The notes under the pieces: generated by a model
Seen by the model: the letters and a program-made list of their open reading frames with translations, nothing else
The model's database searches: none
Told to the model about the DNA's origin: nothing
NCBI GenBank assembly: GCA_032871835.1
Contig: CM065298.1
Coordinates: 80,318,154-80,382,153 of the forward strand
DNA length: 64,000 nt
Reading direction: 5' to 3'
Source of the DNA: Dipteronia dyeriana
Taxonomy: Eukaryota; Streptophyta; Magnoliopsida; Sapindales; Sapindaceae
Part shown: positions 12,660 through 24,746 of the stretch, one piece after another
Layout: the number at the start of each line of letters is the position of its first letter
Numbering within the stretch: position 1 is the stretch's first letter
Position numbers and translations under genes: made by a program

Positions 12660-13625
12660 CAAGCTAGATCCGATGCCACCCATACTTCCAACCAAAATTA
12701 AAGGCTAACGAGGCTGCCAGAAGCTCGACCACAAACGCGAAAACCTGACCAAAAGGAATAACAAAACAACCCTTCACAAAGGCCCTATAGTTCCAAAAGA
12801 TTCCACCATAACCACTAACCCCCAAAGAGCCCATAACAGTACCATATATATTAATTTTGATCCAACCAGGAGTCGGAGGCAACCAAATCACACTCTTGAT
12901 CATCAGACTTTAGAAAGGCGACCCTGAAAACCAAATCAACCAATAATCAAAAGGTCATCCATAAAACTACGTATACAGCCAATCTTCAGGCGATTCACCT
13001 TTGAAACTGCACACCAAACCTGAGAGTGGACGGTTCTAAAGTCTACCGACTTCCCTTCAAAGATCCACTGATTAAGGCCAGTCTACATCCCCTAAATGGC
13101 CTTACATAAAATTCTAACCTACTCAATGAAGGAAACTGGCATGGCCTACAAGAAGAAGGATTGGCAAGTTTTAGCAGAAACATATTGCTAGAAAATGGAG
13201 AAAACGGCCTCCCAATAAGCAACCGCCAGAGGACAATGAAGAAAAAGATAATTTATCGATTCGCTACTAACCCTACAAATACTGTAACAATAAGCCAGCT
13301 AGAACCCAAACTTGTAAAGGCAATCCTTAGTAAGAAGCCATTTCAACATAAGACGCTGGGTCAAAGCTGAGTGAGATGAGGGAATAAAACGGGACCAGAC
13401 ATCTCTCCACCAAACAACCAGAGGAATGCCACGACAAAATGGGGAATAAGAAACCATACAAGAAACATAACTATCCTGAGAATTAGCCTACACTAGAGAA
13501 TCCACAATAGGACAAATCACAATCTGATCAATCCGACAACACAGACCCGAGAAGTGTGCTCGGAAACAATCATCAAGCACCCATCTACCTTCCAGAATAA
13601 AATTTGAGACCCTCGCTTGGAGCGG
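12660..13625 (-). pseudogene. LINE zf-RVT and RNase H remnant
   Basis: The minus strand encodes, with stops, the zinc-binding RT-associated region (about 13620-13150, containing 'INYLFLHCPLAVAYWEA') followed by the RNase H-type domain of plant LINEs (12903-12664, beginning 'WLPPTPGWIKINIYG'). The RNase H stretch has lost its expected 'NTDGA' catalytic Asp; it reads 'NIYGT'. Between them lies the linker text 'VHSQVWCAVSKVNRLKIG' (about 12960-13050). It is not functional. Confidence 0.8.
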
Positions 13626-13632
13626 ATTAGCT

Positions 13633-14383
13633 AAATATATAGGTAAAAAAACCAGGCGCAGCAGAAGCGTGAGAAAATTTAATAAAAAAAATTAGGGTTT
13701 GCGTATAAATAAAAATTTTCCCTTTGACTAACAAGAACCTTAACCCTAGATTAATTGATGTAGATAAAAAAGTGTCGTACCTTTTTCTCGTGACCATTGA
13801 ACAAGCGCCGAATTGATTCCGTAAGATCTTCCAATCCAATCACGAACGTGGATCACCTAGGAGTGTGGGCTCTCTTTCTTTTAATCATACACCTGAGGAT
13901 GGAAACAAACAAAATCTTCTTCTTTGTTAGTTACAATAATCCTCCAAGAAGAAAACAAAGAACGATAGGTCACTTGTGAATTATCAATCAATTTGATTGA
14001 AACTCAAGTGAACCTTGTTTTGATGTTGTACACAAAACCTTTTGATGTAAAGGCTACTGGTGTACTATCGAAAACTAAACTTTCTTTCTTCTTATTTCTT
14101 CTTTCTCGAATCACATACTATTTCTTAGAGTTGATCGAATTTTGTCTAGAATAAAATCAGATTTTTCTCCCTCAAAATTCCTATGATGGCCGAATTCTTC
14201 TCTTAGAAAAATAGGGTTGGCCAAAATTCTCTATGAAATTACCTTGGGCTGGCCAAAATTAACATACATATATATAGGATCATAAATCCTCTCCTAAGAA
14301 GGATTTACTTGGTTGGCAAGAATCCTTTCCTTATGTGGATTTATTTGGCAGTTAAGAATCCTTATCTAAAAAGAATTCTATCC

Positions 14384-14437
<54 letters not shown>

Positions 14438-16099
14438 GCTGGCCGAAATTTCTATAGAATACAATTAGGAGACTTTAATCTTTTCCTAAGAAGGATTTAC
14501 TTGGTAGTTAAAAATCCTTTCTTTAGGTGGATTTACTTGGTGGTTAAGAATCCTTTTCAAAAAAGGAATTCTATCCTACACCAAGTTTTCTAATACAACT
14601 CAATAGTGTATTAGTAACCATATTAAGGACTTCCTAATTTGATTAGATAAATAATTCTTTTTATTTATCTACTTATCAAATATAGTATTTAATATTAATT
14701 ATACTACCAACAATAATATAATTTTAGGAGACCATCTCCGACTAGGAAAAAGATTTTGACTTTTAATTAAATAATTAATTAATCAACAAATTAATTAATT
14801 TCTATTTAATTAAATAATAAAATAATATAATATAATTAAGCTATTCTAAATAGCATTACCGCCCAAACCATATATATGGACCAATATATTATTTTCTTAT
14901 TTTATTAAATCCATCTGACCTTTATAAAAAGTTCACATGTGAACTAGACCCATTCTTACAAAAAAAAAACAAGTCCACATGCCTCAATACAATTCTAGAT
15001 GGACCCCTAAATTGGTCCAATAGAATATATCAAGTGATCCCTGCAAGTTCGTGTAGATGAGAGATCTTGGCGGGCTATCTAAATGTAAGCTTCAATAGAC
15101 ACAACCCGATCACAATCAACAAATGATTCACTTAAGTCCGATCTATTTAATTTTAGTTTATTCCACTAAAGAACTAAAATTGAACTCTTTAATAAGGATA
15201 GAATAAGTTGATGTTACTCATTCATACCCTAGACAACCTTATTGGAGAAAGTGTATCCTCGTGAAGAATATTTGTAATCGTCAATAGCTCATAGACCGTC
15301 TATAGCTCTCCAAGTTACCATATTTACTCATATGACCACATTTCGAACTTGGATATTTTGACTTGTCCAGAAGCCATGTTTCAATAGACACTATTGAAAA
15401 CTTAACGTTAAGATTTAATATCCAATACCTCAAAACATTCATATGATGATATTCTACTCTCATTTAATAAATGGAGCCACGATGTCCATATCTATAAATG
15501 AAGTCCTCTATCGATTAACAAATGAATACCACCAAACTATCGAGGATAGACTATGCTAAATAATCGTACTCATTGATAGCTCAAATGATAACACTTGTAA
15601 CCATAAGTCCATCATTTATCTCAGGATTGAGATAGACTCTCCTATTGTCTTCAAATAAAAACTTTTATCCATTGACGGTTCTAGATAAAGTATTTCATTG
15701 TGATCCAATTCAATGCACATAGTGCACTAGATTTTTTTTACCAAAGACACCACACTTTGATGATTTTAGACTCATCATAACACATTTGATCCCACTCAAA
15801 TGCTAGCAAAAGAATCTACAACTTTGACAAGATAAAGGCCCCCAACCTTTTATCTTAAGTTGTGAATATTATTCAAGACTAACTAAAGAATTGTGTCTAC
15901 CTCATACATATCTAGATGTATGAACAATTCTTCTTTTCTCATAGTCTTTTGACCTTATGATTATTTACTTTTGACAATTATAATAATTAAACTATAAATG
16001 CTATAAAATTTGTTAAACTAGAAATCACTTTATTAATATGAAAAGATTGTCAAATACATTATTACACCCTTGCTATCGAGCATAATCTAGAATCCCTAA
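13633..16099 (-). mobile_element. Solo LTR of the Copia family seen at 3969-6455
   Basis: This is an inverted, diverged copy of the LTR at 3969-6455, without any internal Copia sequence, inserted in the LINE. On its own strand it runs from about TTTAGGGATTCTAG (right end) to ACCTATATAT (left end). The flanks in LINE orientation are ...TTTAAGCT before and TTTAGCT after, which look like an imperfect target-site duplication. The copy differs from the other LTR by an internal duplication around a (TA)n tract. Solo LTRs arise by recombination between the two LTRs of a full element. Confidence 0.8.
14293..14580. repeat. Internal duplication and (TA)n tract within the solo LTR
   Basis: Two copies of an approximately 90 bp segment start CCTAAGAAGGATTTACTTGG, at 14293 and 14485, and both end near AGGAATTCTATCCT or AAGAATTCTATCCT. 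They are separated by a (TA)n microsatellite at 14386-14435. The related LTR at 3969-6455 has the corresponding text only around 5760-5860, without the TA run. Confidence 0.75.
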
Positions 16100-16179
16100 A
16101 AGCTTAAAAAATGGGAAACCACAGCCAATTATCACACCAAAAGTCCCGCTGAGAGTTCTAGTTAATTAACCAAATACCT

Positions 16180-17810
16180 TCCATAAGAAGAGAACTATAA
16201 TTGGTATGAAAAAAAGCCAAATCGAGGAGGTGACATACCTTCCATAAGGCTTCTACAGCTACCCAAAATATCTCTACCGAAGAAATGAGAAACCAAAACT
16301 GATGTTCTAAACATCCAAGTTAATTTCCGCAACAGCGAGTCATTTAGTAACTCAAGATCTTTAAGACCAAGACCACTTTAAGAGTAAGGCCTACTACGAT
16401 GATCCCAAGTGACCCGAACCAACTTAGTCTCCTCACAAGAACTAATCCATAAAAATTTCATCAACTTACAGATAATTAGGGACAATAAAGAAGAAGACCA
16501 CTTGTAAATCATGAAAGAGTGCACAAATGAACTAGTGATGACCGACTTGATCAGAGTAACACGACCAGCCAGAGAGAGTAACTTGCCCTTCCATTTAGTA
16601 AATTTAAACAAAATCTTATTCGCCATAGGTCGTAAAACCACCTTTCGAGGCTTACCCTGAAACAAAATGACCTTTAAATAAGAGAACAGAAGCTATCTAA
16701 TCTGTTTACAAACCAGATACTACAAACTACAAATCCAAGAAGAAGAGACAGAAGATCCGAAATAAATGGAGGACTTACCCAGTTAACCAACTGGTCTGAA
16801 GTATCACCATATTCCCTTAAAGTAGCCATGATGTTCTTCAAATTCGTTTTAGTGCCTCTGTAAAAGATCATAACATCATCTGTATAGAACAAATGATTTG
16901 GAGCCAAAAACCCCTTTGCGAAAGAAACCAACAGAATTTGAGAAAAGCCAAACATCTTCATTAGTAATCTACTAAGGAAGAGACAAGAATCTCTAGCCTA
17001 ACAAAAATAGCCCACTAGGATCTCATTAAAAAGAATCAAAAGCCTTGACGAACAAAGTATGTCGTCTATCCAACCCACAAAAATAGAAAGAAACCCGAAA
17101 TTCTGAAACACTCTATAGAGAGACCAATCCAGAGTGTTAAAAGCCTTACAGATATCAATCTCCATGGCCAAGTAACCCCCATAACTCTTCTTCTGCAACA
17201 CATTCACACAGTCATAAGCCAAAGCAATACTATCCTCGATGCCGGTCTTGAATGAATCTAAACTATTAAGGAGAAATAATCCTTGACGCAACCCGAGCTA
17301 AATGATCAGCTAAAATTTTTAAGGAAATTTGAACGGAAAGGTATTAACCACTATCGGCCAAAACTGATCAATTGAAATCGAGTCCCTCAACTCGAGTCCC
17401 TTAAATTTTAAATAAGAACAATGAAACTGGAATTGAGACCCATGAAAATAACTCTAGTGATGAAAAATCCTAAATAGTAAGGACCACGTCACTACCTACA
17501 ACATTCCAACATCTCTTATAAAATCCACCAAAATACCTATCTGGCTCAAGGGGTAGAAGCAGCATCCATAGAAAAGACCGCATCATGAATATCATCTATA
17601 GATGGAACGCTAGTTAAGAAAGCGTTCTTTACGGTAGTCACCAGAGAAGAAATCACATCGTCTACAATAGATAAATCTTTCCCAACTTATGAAACATTCG
17701 AGGAAAAGAGGTCAGAATACTAACAGATGATATGATCTCTAATGCTAGGCTGATCCTCTAAGAGAAGCTAAAAGAAAATCAATTAAGTTTAGAGGCTTAA
17801 GGAATTTTAT
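16180..17810 (-). pseudogene. LINE reverse transcriptase remnant
   Basis: Reading from 17810 downward, the N-terminal RT text 'DDIHDAVFSMDAAS' (about 17600-17550) is followed by the palm motifs 'MEIDICKAFNTLDW' (about 17160-17120), a catalytic box 'FYTDDVMIF' (about 16880-16855, the FYADD box with the Asp pair kept), and the thumb/connection motif 'WKGKLLSLAGRVTLIKSV' (about 16600-16540). Stops and frameshifts occur between them. This order and these motifs are those of plant L1-type LINEs. Confidence 0.85.
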
Positions 17811-19430
17811 TTGTCTATTTTGTTTTTAAGTATTACAACAATTCGAGATTTGGGGGAGGGAGACATACTCGAACCCACAAGTGTAGGTGTAAGGGGTCAA
17901 CCTCATCTTGCCATGTTATATGTCTAATTCAAGATTAGTTACAAGGTTATTTTTTTTTTTAAAGCAAATACAACCAACCTCTTTGGGTGATAACTTGATT
18001 TTTCTTATCTCTTGTAAGAACCTCATTTTTTATGATTGGCTTATTTCTTGACAAACCATGTTTGAGGATATTTTTATAATGCAAGCTTCCAAGCATCTGT
18101 GTCTTCAAGAGCAAGAGCAAAAGGTAGATCAATTGACTTAACTCTTGAAGAGATTTAGTTGCACACGCACGCTCACACTTGCATGCATATTTTCTTATCT
18201 TGCATTGAATATCAAGTGATTGCATGTCTTGCATGTTAATTATGTTTACTTGTTATGTTTTCATTACACTTCACACAAGCACATAGACTAAGTGTGGTTA
18301 ACCCTTTCTTCTCTAAATTGGTCATTTCTTTTGTGTGTAGTCTTGTAAGAGAGAAATTTTCTTTCTAATACGGCCAAGGCCGCTAGGTCTACCTCTGGCT
18401 ATGCATCTCGCCTACACCATGATTTTGTCCAGTGTATTCTCTGTGTTGTACTGCGGTCTTTTACGCTGGTGGTGCACATTGTCTCTGGCGCGGTCTCCAC
18501 TGTGAAGTTGTCCAAAGTGTGTTACGCAATATATACCGCAGTCTGGACACTTGCCCAAACCGCTGTACACATCATGATTTGACATGATTTTACAGCCACT
18601 TTGCTAAAACAATGTCACTTTGTCTAGAGCTTCATATATTTAGACCTTCTCCTTCTATTGGCCGATTTAGAGCTAAGAAAACCAGTTTTTAGTGAGAGAA
18701 TTTTAACTCCTAACGAGAGAGAGCTCCAAGACTTGATTTTTACCCAATCAAACACAAACCCCATGCTTCTAGCATCTTTCAAGCATCTTTCAAGCATCAT
18801 CTACTCATGGGTCTTCATGCTTTCACCTCCTTGTAAGTTGAACATGTCCTTGAACATATTACTTGTAAATTTGTTCATCTTTGCTTAGGATTAACAATTA
18901 CCTTGTTGATTAATTGCATGTTTCACTAATTAAGCATGTTTTGAGTATGTTTGTGTTTTTGTTTATTTGTTGAGATTGCCCATTCATTGATAGCTAGAAT
19001 TTAGGACCATTTTCCCCTCTAGCTATTTCTTTATGCCTTGCATCTAAACATTGTTGATTATGACTTATTGATTGCACTTGTTGATTGCATTTATTGTCCT
19101 TGTCATGTTTAATGACAATTCTTGTTGATTGGCTATTTTTTGATGACTAGATTTTAGACTTATATATATCTAGTTAGGTCTTTATGAGCATTTATATAGA
19201 CATTGATATCTAGGATTTCTTTTATTGTCATTATTTAATCTCTAGATAAGCATTTAGTGTTGTCTAACATTAATTGCATTTAGAATATATTCATATATCC
19301 ACTTAGGTTGTTGATCTCTTTCTTGAGAATAATTTTGGTGACTACAGGTGTGTTATGCACAAGCAGAGTGGTCAAGAATCACTATAAAAGGCTCGTTAGG
19401 TAGTAGTGGTGGGTTAATGACCAAGAATGG
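17811..19430. other. Noncoding, probably retroelement-derived stretch
   Basis: No gene is recognised. A GC-richer patch at 18370-18600 (CGGCCAAGGCCGC and several CGCGG/CGGTC motifs), followed by CTCATGGGTCTTCATGC... at 18807, resembles dispersed LTR or leader DNA of plant retroelements. I cannot find a matching second copy in the window. Confidence 0.35.
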
Positions 19431-19700
19431 TGTGACTAGAGGTCAACCTATTTTATAAACATTATTACATACAGTGAATTTGAGGATCGTATATGGCTAA
19501 ATGGATAGTCCATGAGTTTTACCCAATTAGAGGGTTTCTCATGTAAATCAATCGATGTGTTATTTATTGTTTTCCGGAGTTTAACTTGTCGATTAATTTC
19601 TTGTTTTATTTGTGTAATTTTTTTAATATTAACTAATCAAAAAAAGTTGGTAATTAACTTGATTAAAATCTATTCACCCCCCTCTAGGTTGTTTAGACAC
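19430..19700 (+). mobile_element. Copia-type LTR 3' end fragment
   Basis: It runs through a TTTTACCCAATTAGAGGGTTTCTCATGTAAATC passage into ...AAAATCTATTCACCCCCCTCTAGGTTG (about 19665-19690). The same sequence logic recurs at 20665-20862, with a CCACGTAAA passage and ending AATCACCCCCTTCTAGGTT. Both look like ends of related elements; no adjoining coding region survives here. Confidence 0.45.
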
Positions 19701-20129
19701 AAGATTGGTTTATTTTCATCTCTACAAATATTGGGCCATGATGTTATAATTAGCAAAATTTATAATTTTGTTTGTGATAGCTGTAATAGTCAATTGCTTC
19801 AACTCGACAAAGAATTAATTACAAAGGTGTGAACTTCTTCTTATGTAAATTCTAAATAAAAAATGTTAGTTAAAATTGTAGGTAAGTCAACAATAGGTTT
19901 TGTTTTATACTTCCTTTTTTTGTTATACATTAGTCACTAGTTGGGATTTGTACTTGTAGGAATGGATGCTTCATGTCAGAAGGTAAAAAAAATGCAAGTT
20001 ATTGCATTAGATTGGTTGCATAAAAGTACTTGCAGAATTTGAAATTGAATCCATTGATCCACAAAGATCAGTCATCAATAGAGGTCTAACGACATACATG
20101 ACATTCCCTTAACCAATTATAGTATAAAA

Positions 20130-20450
20130 TATACCTGGAGGGGGTGGGTGATAGGTATAGGCCAAAATTTTAGCACTTATTTTATCACACAACCAAGTTA
20201 AGCAAAATTAGAGCCTTTAACAAGTTAAGTGCTTCAACAAGTCAATATGAGATCAATTAAGCAAGAGATGAAACAATACAAGTTAAAGTATGTAAAGGAA
20301 TTACAATGCTAAAATCAACACAAAGGATTTTTACGTGGTAAAACCTCAAAATGAGGAAACATCCACGGGTTGATATCATAACACCGGCAAACTGTAATCC
20401 ACTATGTCGAATAAGAGTTACACACTCATAAGCAATCAACACATGATATA
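20130..20450 (-). mobile_element. Inverted Copia LTR end fragment
   Basis: On the minus strand this contains CCCGTGGATG...GAGGTTTTACCACGTAAAAATCC (about 20375-20330), matching the forward fragment at 20670 (CCCGTGGTTTTTACC...TTTTCCACGTAAA). It continues to a CACCCACCCCCTCCAGG passage near 20135, the inverted form of the polyC motif seen at 19676 and 20838. Confidence 0.5.
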
Positions 20451-20527
20451 CCCTCCAAGTATTACTACTTACTCTATCCTCGGGCCTAGTGAATCACTTT
20501 ACCTAGTTGATTCAAACAACTAGGAAT

Positions 20528-20646
20528 GATAAGGAGGCACGAGAGATTTTAGAGATGGCTCATGAAGGAATTGAAGTAGTCAATGATTTCAAGCTCCAAG
20601 TCCTACAAACGCAATTTGAGACGATTAGAATGGAGAAGCATGAGTG
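20528..20646 (+). pseudogene. Copia gag fragment (UBN2-type)
   Basis: A 40-codon open stretch reads 'DKEAREILEMAHEGIEVVND' and continues 'FKLQVLQTQFETIRMEKHE'. This matches the helical core of Copia gag (UBN2 family). It is cut on both sides and directly precedes an LTR 3' end fragment, so the order is not that of an intact element. Confidence 0.65.
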
Positions 20647-20659
20647 CCAGGAACAATTG

Positions 20660-20862
20660 GCTAGCATTAGCTAATCCCGTGGTTTTTACCTTGTCGAAGG
20701 TTTTCCACGTAAATTCAAGTGTTATTTATATTCCGCATTTTACTTGAGTTTATTGAATATTTGTTTTGGGGTGACTCTTTGAGATTAATATTGATTAACC
20801 GAAAAAACTGGCGATTAAATTGGTTAAAACCTAATCACCCCCTTCTAGGTTATTTAGACACA
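20660..20862 (+). mobile_element. Copia LTR 3' end fragment
   Basis: It contains CCCGTGGTTTTTACCTTG, then TTTTCCACGTAAATTCAAG, and ends at AATCACCCCCTTCTAGGTT. It is the forward counterpart of the inverted piece at 20130-20450. Confidence 0.5.
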
Positions 20863-20865
20863 CAT

Positions 20866-21397
20866 TTAAGTTAATTTTAGATCATAGTTGGGCTCTATAT
20901 TCGGCTTTACATTCGCCTCAAATTGATGCCCAAAATAATCATCAAATTGAGGTTCAAAGTCAATTGCAAGGTCAAATACTGGAAGCGGAACACTACAATT
21001 GTTTTCTGGACCTTGGGTATTTCCATCATTATACGTCTCACTCCGTTGTGTGAACATTTGGTTACTACCACTGATAAAGGAATAATGTTAGGGATTTCCA
21101 TGAACAGGGATATCATCACCCATCACATCTCCACATCTCCACATCTCCTTTCAATTAGGCTAACACAAACTTGAACAATGAACCTATCTTCCCCTAGCAT
21201 AAACTGAACATCATCGTTGTTTCTTGTAAATGTACGATATGTAGTGCTAGGAATAATTGATATTGACTGTAAGTCAATATTGTATTTATTAGGATCATAT
21301 TTCACAATGGATTACGCACGCGCCAACAGCTCTTCCGTCTGCTAGTTGTTCCCATTGACTGTTATAAGATATAACGGTTCTAACCCGATCCATTTTC
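20866..21397 (-). pseudogene. N-terminal fragment of a Mutator-like (MULE) transposase
   Basis: Read from 21397 downward, the minus strand gives 'MDRVRTVISYNSQWEQLADG', then 'YDPNKYNIDLQSISIIPST' and 'NNDDVQFMLGEDRFIVQVCV' (21305-21160), then an acidic linker (21057-20866). This is the PB1-like N-terminal domain that precedes the zinc finger and DDE domain in many plant MULE proteins. Two frame changes break it, and the DDE and SWIM parts are missing because Copia fragments follow. The function is lost. Confidence 0.6.
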
Positions 21398-21479
21398 CTA
21401 TAAAAAAAATATTAACAAAATAAATTTGGTATCATAAAACATAATAACAGTGTGGATTATACAATAAAAAGGAATAAAA

Positions 21480-22420
21480 ATTTAAAGTAGGTATCATGCA
21501 ATAAGTCTTGAAAAATGGTTAGTAAGTCTTGGCATAAGGTTCATAAGTCTTGGAGAACAAAACTAAAGTCTCGAGCACTCAGCAAAAGTTTCGGATGGTA
21601 GATACAAAGGTCTTAGGGGATCAATCAAAAGTTTCGAAAATGTGTCCAAAAGTCTTGGAACTTGTTAATAAAAGTCTCATAAATTTATAGCTGATTCAAA
21701 AGTCTCTTTTAGAAGTCTCGGATACTTTTATAACAAGATTTGAGACTGTTGTAGAAATTTCCAAGACTATTGAAATACTTGCTGAGACTTTCTTTCGAGA
21801 CTTTTCAACATGAGGGTCAAGTCTTTCCAATGTGAGGGACAAGTTAATTCCCAAGTGGCAATTTTGAACCTTCATAAAAGTCTAATGCAAGTATATATAT
21901 TTCAAGTCATAGCTTGGTTGTTACTGCGATTTTGTAAGATTAATGTAGTTGGACAGGTTTTAAAGTCCAATGCAATTAATCTTACAAAAATTACAACAAA
22001 CAATATGCTAGAAATATATATACTTAGCAAAGTCTTGGACATATAAATGATCTCAGATATATTAAATAAAAGTCTCGGAAATGTCTATAAAAGTCTCGAA
22101 ACATGTTATAAAAGTATCCGAGCTTTCGTCCTAGACTTTTCATTTATATGTCTGAGGCTTTGCTAAGTAACTATGCTTGAAATATATATACTTAGCAAAG
22201 TCTCGGATAAATGAAAAGTCTCAGATTTGTTAAACAAAAGTTTTGGAAATATCTCTTAAAGTCTCGAAACATGTTATAAAAGTATCCAAGACTTTTGAAT
22301 AAGATATTAGTTTTTGATACTTGTATTAACATGTTCCGAGACTTTTGTTCTCCATTTCCGAGACTTTTGAAAACAATTTCCGAGACATTTGAATTTTCAG
22401 ACCGTGTAACTCAACCTAAC
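21480..22420. repeat. Cluster of AAGTCTCG repeats forming nested hairpins
   Basis: More than a dozen short motifs of the AAAGTCTCGGAAA type occur in both orientations. Two strong foldbacks are visible. One has arms 21877-21954 and 21965-22038 with a 10 bp loop. The other has arms 22133-22168 and 22190-22221. A direct repeat of about 54 bp (GTCTCGAAACATGTTATAAA core) is at 22068-22122 and 22235-22290. Its position next to the MULE fragment suggests a transposon terminal or subterminal region, but this is inference. Confidence 0.75.
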
Positions 22421-24050
22421 TATCTCAACAGCTTTAACAATAGAAGAAACTCTTAACCCTAAACAAGACAATAAATGGGATTACATTAACTTGATTTGTA
22501 CACAACCGAAATGGCGATGGAGATGAACTTCAAACGAGTTAGAGAAGGAGATAAACTTTGAACGAGTTGGAGTCTAGGAGATGTAGTTAGATATGTAAGT
22601 TTCAGTTTATAGAGCTTTTAAAGTTAAAGAGAGAAAACTATGTTTCAGACAACATAAAAGTACGAGAAAGTTAAAGCAAAGTCAGAGTTATAATTTCAAA
22701 ATGTGTAAAATAATGGTATTTTTAGAAGTCACTTACTTTGGTGCATTTAAAACATAAGCTATTAAAGTGGTGACTGTCTTGAAACATCAACTTAAAAAAG
22801 TGACAAAAAACCCTATTCCCTCGCATGATGTCATTCTTAGATTTGTTTTTTTCAATAATAAGAGGTTGTATATTAGAAAAAAAAACAATTAGGGTTTTAA
22901 AAAAATGTTATATAAAAAATAAAATAAAATGTTATTCTAATAGTATAAATGATAAAAATTTTAAGTGAAATAATATATTGAAAATAATTGTCAAGTATTA
23001 AAAAAAATTGTTACATAAATAATAATTTATGTAATAAAAATATTAATTATTATTTTTAATAATGTAATAAAATAAATATATATCATAATTTGCCTTCTTA
23101 TTCTAAAAATAGTTCACCTGATTAGTTAACAAAATAGTTAGAAAAGAAAATAAGATCTTAACTTTGTATAACTTATTAAAATAAGAATAATGCAATACAA
23201 TCAAATGACGTGGCAAATGAGTTGTCATCACCATATACAATAAGGACGTTAATGAAAATATCACTTGCCACATCATTTAGGTTGAAATTTGGAATAAATT
23301 ATTGGGTTGTCTAGCATTAGTGTTAAAATAAATATACTTATTTTAACACATTTTATTTGTAAACTAAACCCTCTTAAATTATTATCACACTCAATTTAAT
23401 CCTCAGTTCCTTACATCACCATTTAGTTGAAAAATACATAAACATCCATTATACTTCTTTCGGATATAAAAGGGAATTATTATATTATTTTGATATAAAA
23501 AGAAAGTTACAACAAACAACATTATTAATTTCCTTTTCGTGAATGATTGAAAATACTTTTTATTTTTCTTAAGAAAAATAATTAAAAAATGCAACAAAAA
23601 TTTGATTCTTGTTTTAACGCAAAGTGGTGTCTTGACGCAATAATGCCCACCTTATTTTTATTTTATTTTTAGAAATATAATACCCCATTTTAAATTTGTT
23701 TGCTATTACATTTATATATTTTACCAAAATTATTTAAATAGATATACAATTCAAAAATAACTTTTTCAATTCTAATAAAACCCACATCGACACACAATAA
23801 CAATATGTTAATTTAATTTTAAATTAAATTTTAAATAAAGTTATATTATATTATTTTGTATTATATTTAAAACTACTATTATTAAAATTTATTTTTAATT
23901 ATATATATAATTATTAAATTTATTTTTAATTATATATAATTATTAAGATTAATTATTAATTATATATATAATTATTAAATTTTATTATTATTATTAAAAT
24001 TTATTATTATTTCTCTTCACATTTTATTAGCTAATACAATCCAATATATA
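22421..24050. other. AT-rich noncoding stretch
   Basis: No gene is recognised. From about 22860 to 24020 the sequence is extremely AT-rich, with repeated ATTATTAAATTTATTTTTAATTAT passages (23870-24000). Short ORFs here are chance. Confidence 0.5.
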
Positions 24051-24354
24051 ATGCAAAACAGGGCTGGCCCATGGGCCCAGCAAACCTAACATTTTGCTAG
24101 GGCCCCCAACTGACTCAGTTTTCTTCTTTTTCTTTGGGACCTCAGAACCCAATATATTTATATATAAGCATGGCCCAACATAAAGATTTGGTTCGACCTA
24201 ATATGGTAATAAATCAATTCAATTAAAAACAAAAAATCAGGCCCACAATCCAAATGCCCAATAAACTTAATCATTGTGATTTACTGATTCTGATTTCTAA
24301 ACACCACTAATTTATTTAAAACAAAAACAAATTTCTTTACTCACTTTACTTACT

Positions 24355-24356
<2 letters not shown>

Positions 24357-24415
<59 letters not shown>
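24357..24415. repeat. (TA)n microsatellite
   Basis: About 29 TA dinucleotides inside the hAT derivative. Confidence 0.95.
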
Positions 24416-24418
<3 letters not shown>

Positions 24419-24746
24419 GTTTGCTTCGTTTTGATTCTGGCTTTCGTCTTCCTGCTTTGTGTTAGTGTGTTGTTCTTTGTCAATATTGAAGAATTGAAAA
24501 TTTAAAGGTATGGTTTTTGTTTTCAATTAATTTCTACATGTTGATTTTGATTCATCTTTTAATTATTTATTTTATTTACAATAGTAGAACAATGTTTGTG
24601 TTGTATTCTATGTAATGGCTGAATATGTTTAAATTAATTTGGGTTTAATTTGTTTCCCTAGTTCTTCTAAATACTACCATGTGTTTGCTTTGAAATAATT
24701 CATCATGTAATATAGTCATGTAGATTACGGTCTTACGGGTGCTATT

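Larger units (their letters stand above)
12330..17810 (-). mobile_element. 5'-truncated LINE (non-LTR retrotransposon), split by a solo LTR
   Basis: Reading the minus strand from right to left gives the RT domain (17810-16180), then, after an interruption at 13633-16099, the zf-RVT region and RNase H domain (13620-12660). The two halves join sensibly across the insertion: the zf-RVT segment begins with a motif ending 'GRWVLDDCFRAHFS'. No endonuclease domain is present upstream of the RT, so the copy is 5'-truncated, as is usual for LINEs. Numerous stops and frameshifts show it is old. Confidence 0.8.

Noticed and set aside
14309..14593. Open frame with a Tyr-Ile repeat
   Set aside because: It is the translation of the (TA)n microsatellite and LTR sequence, not a protein.
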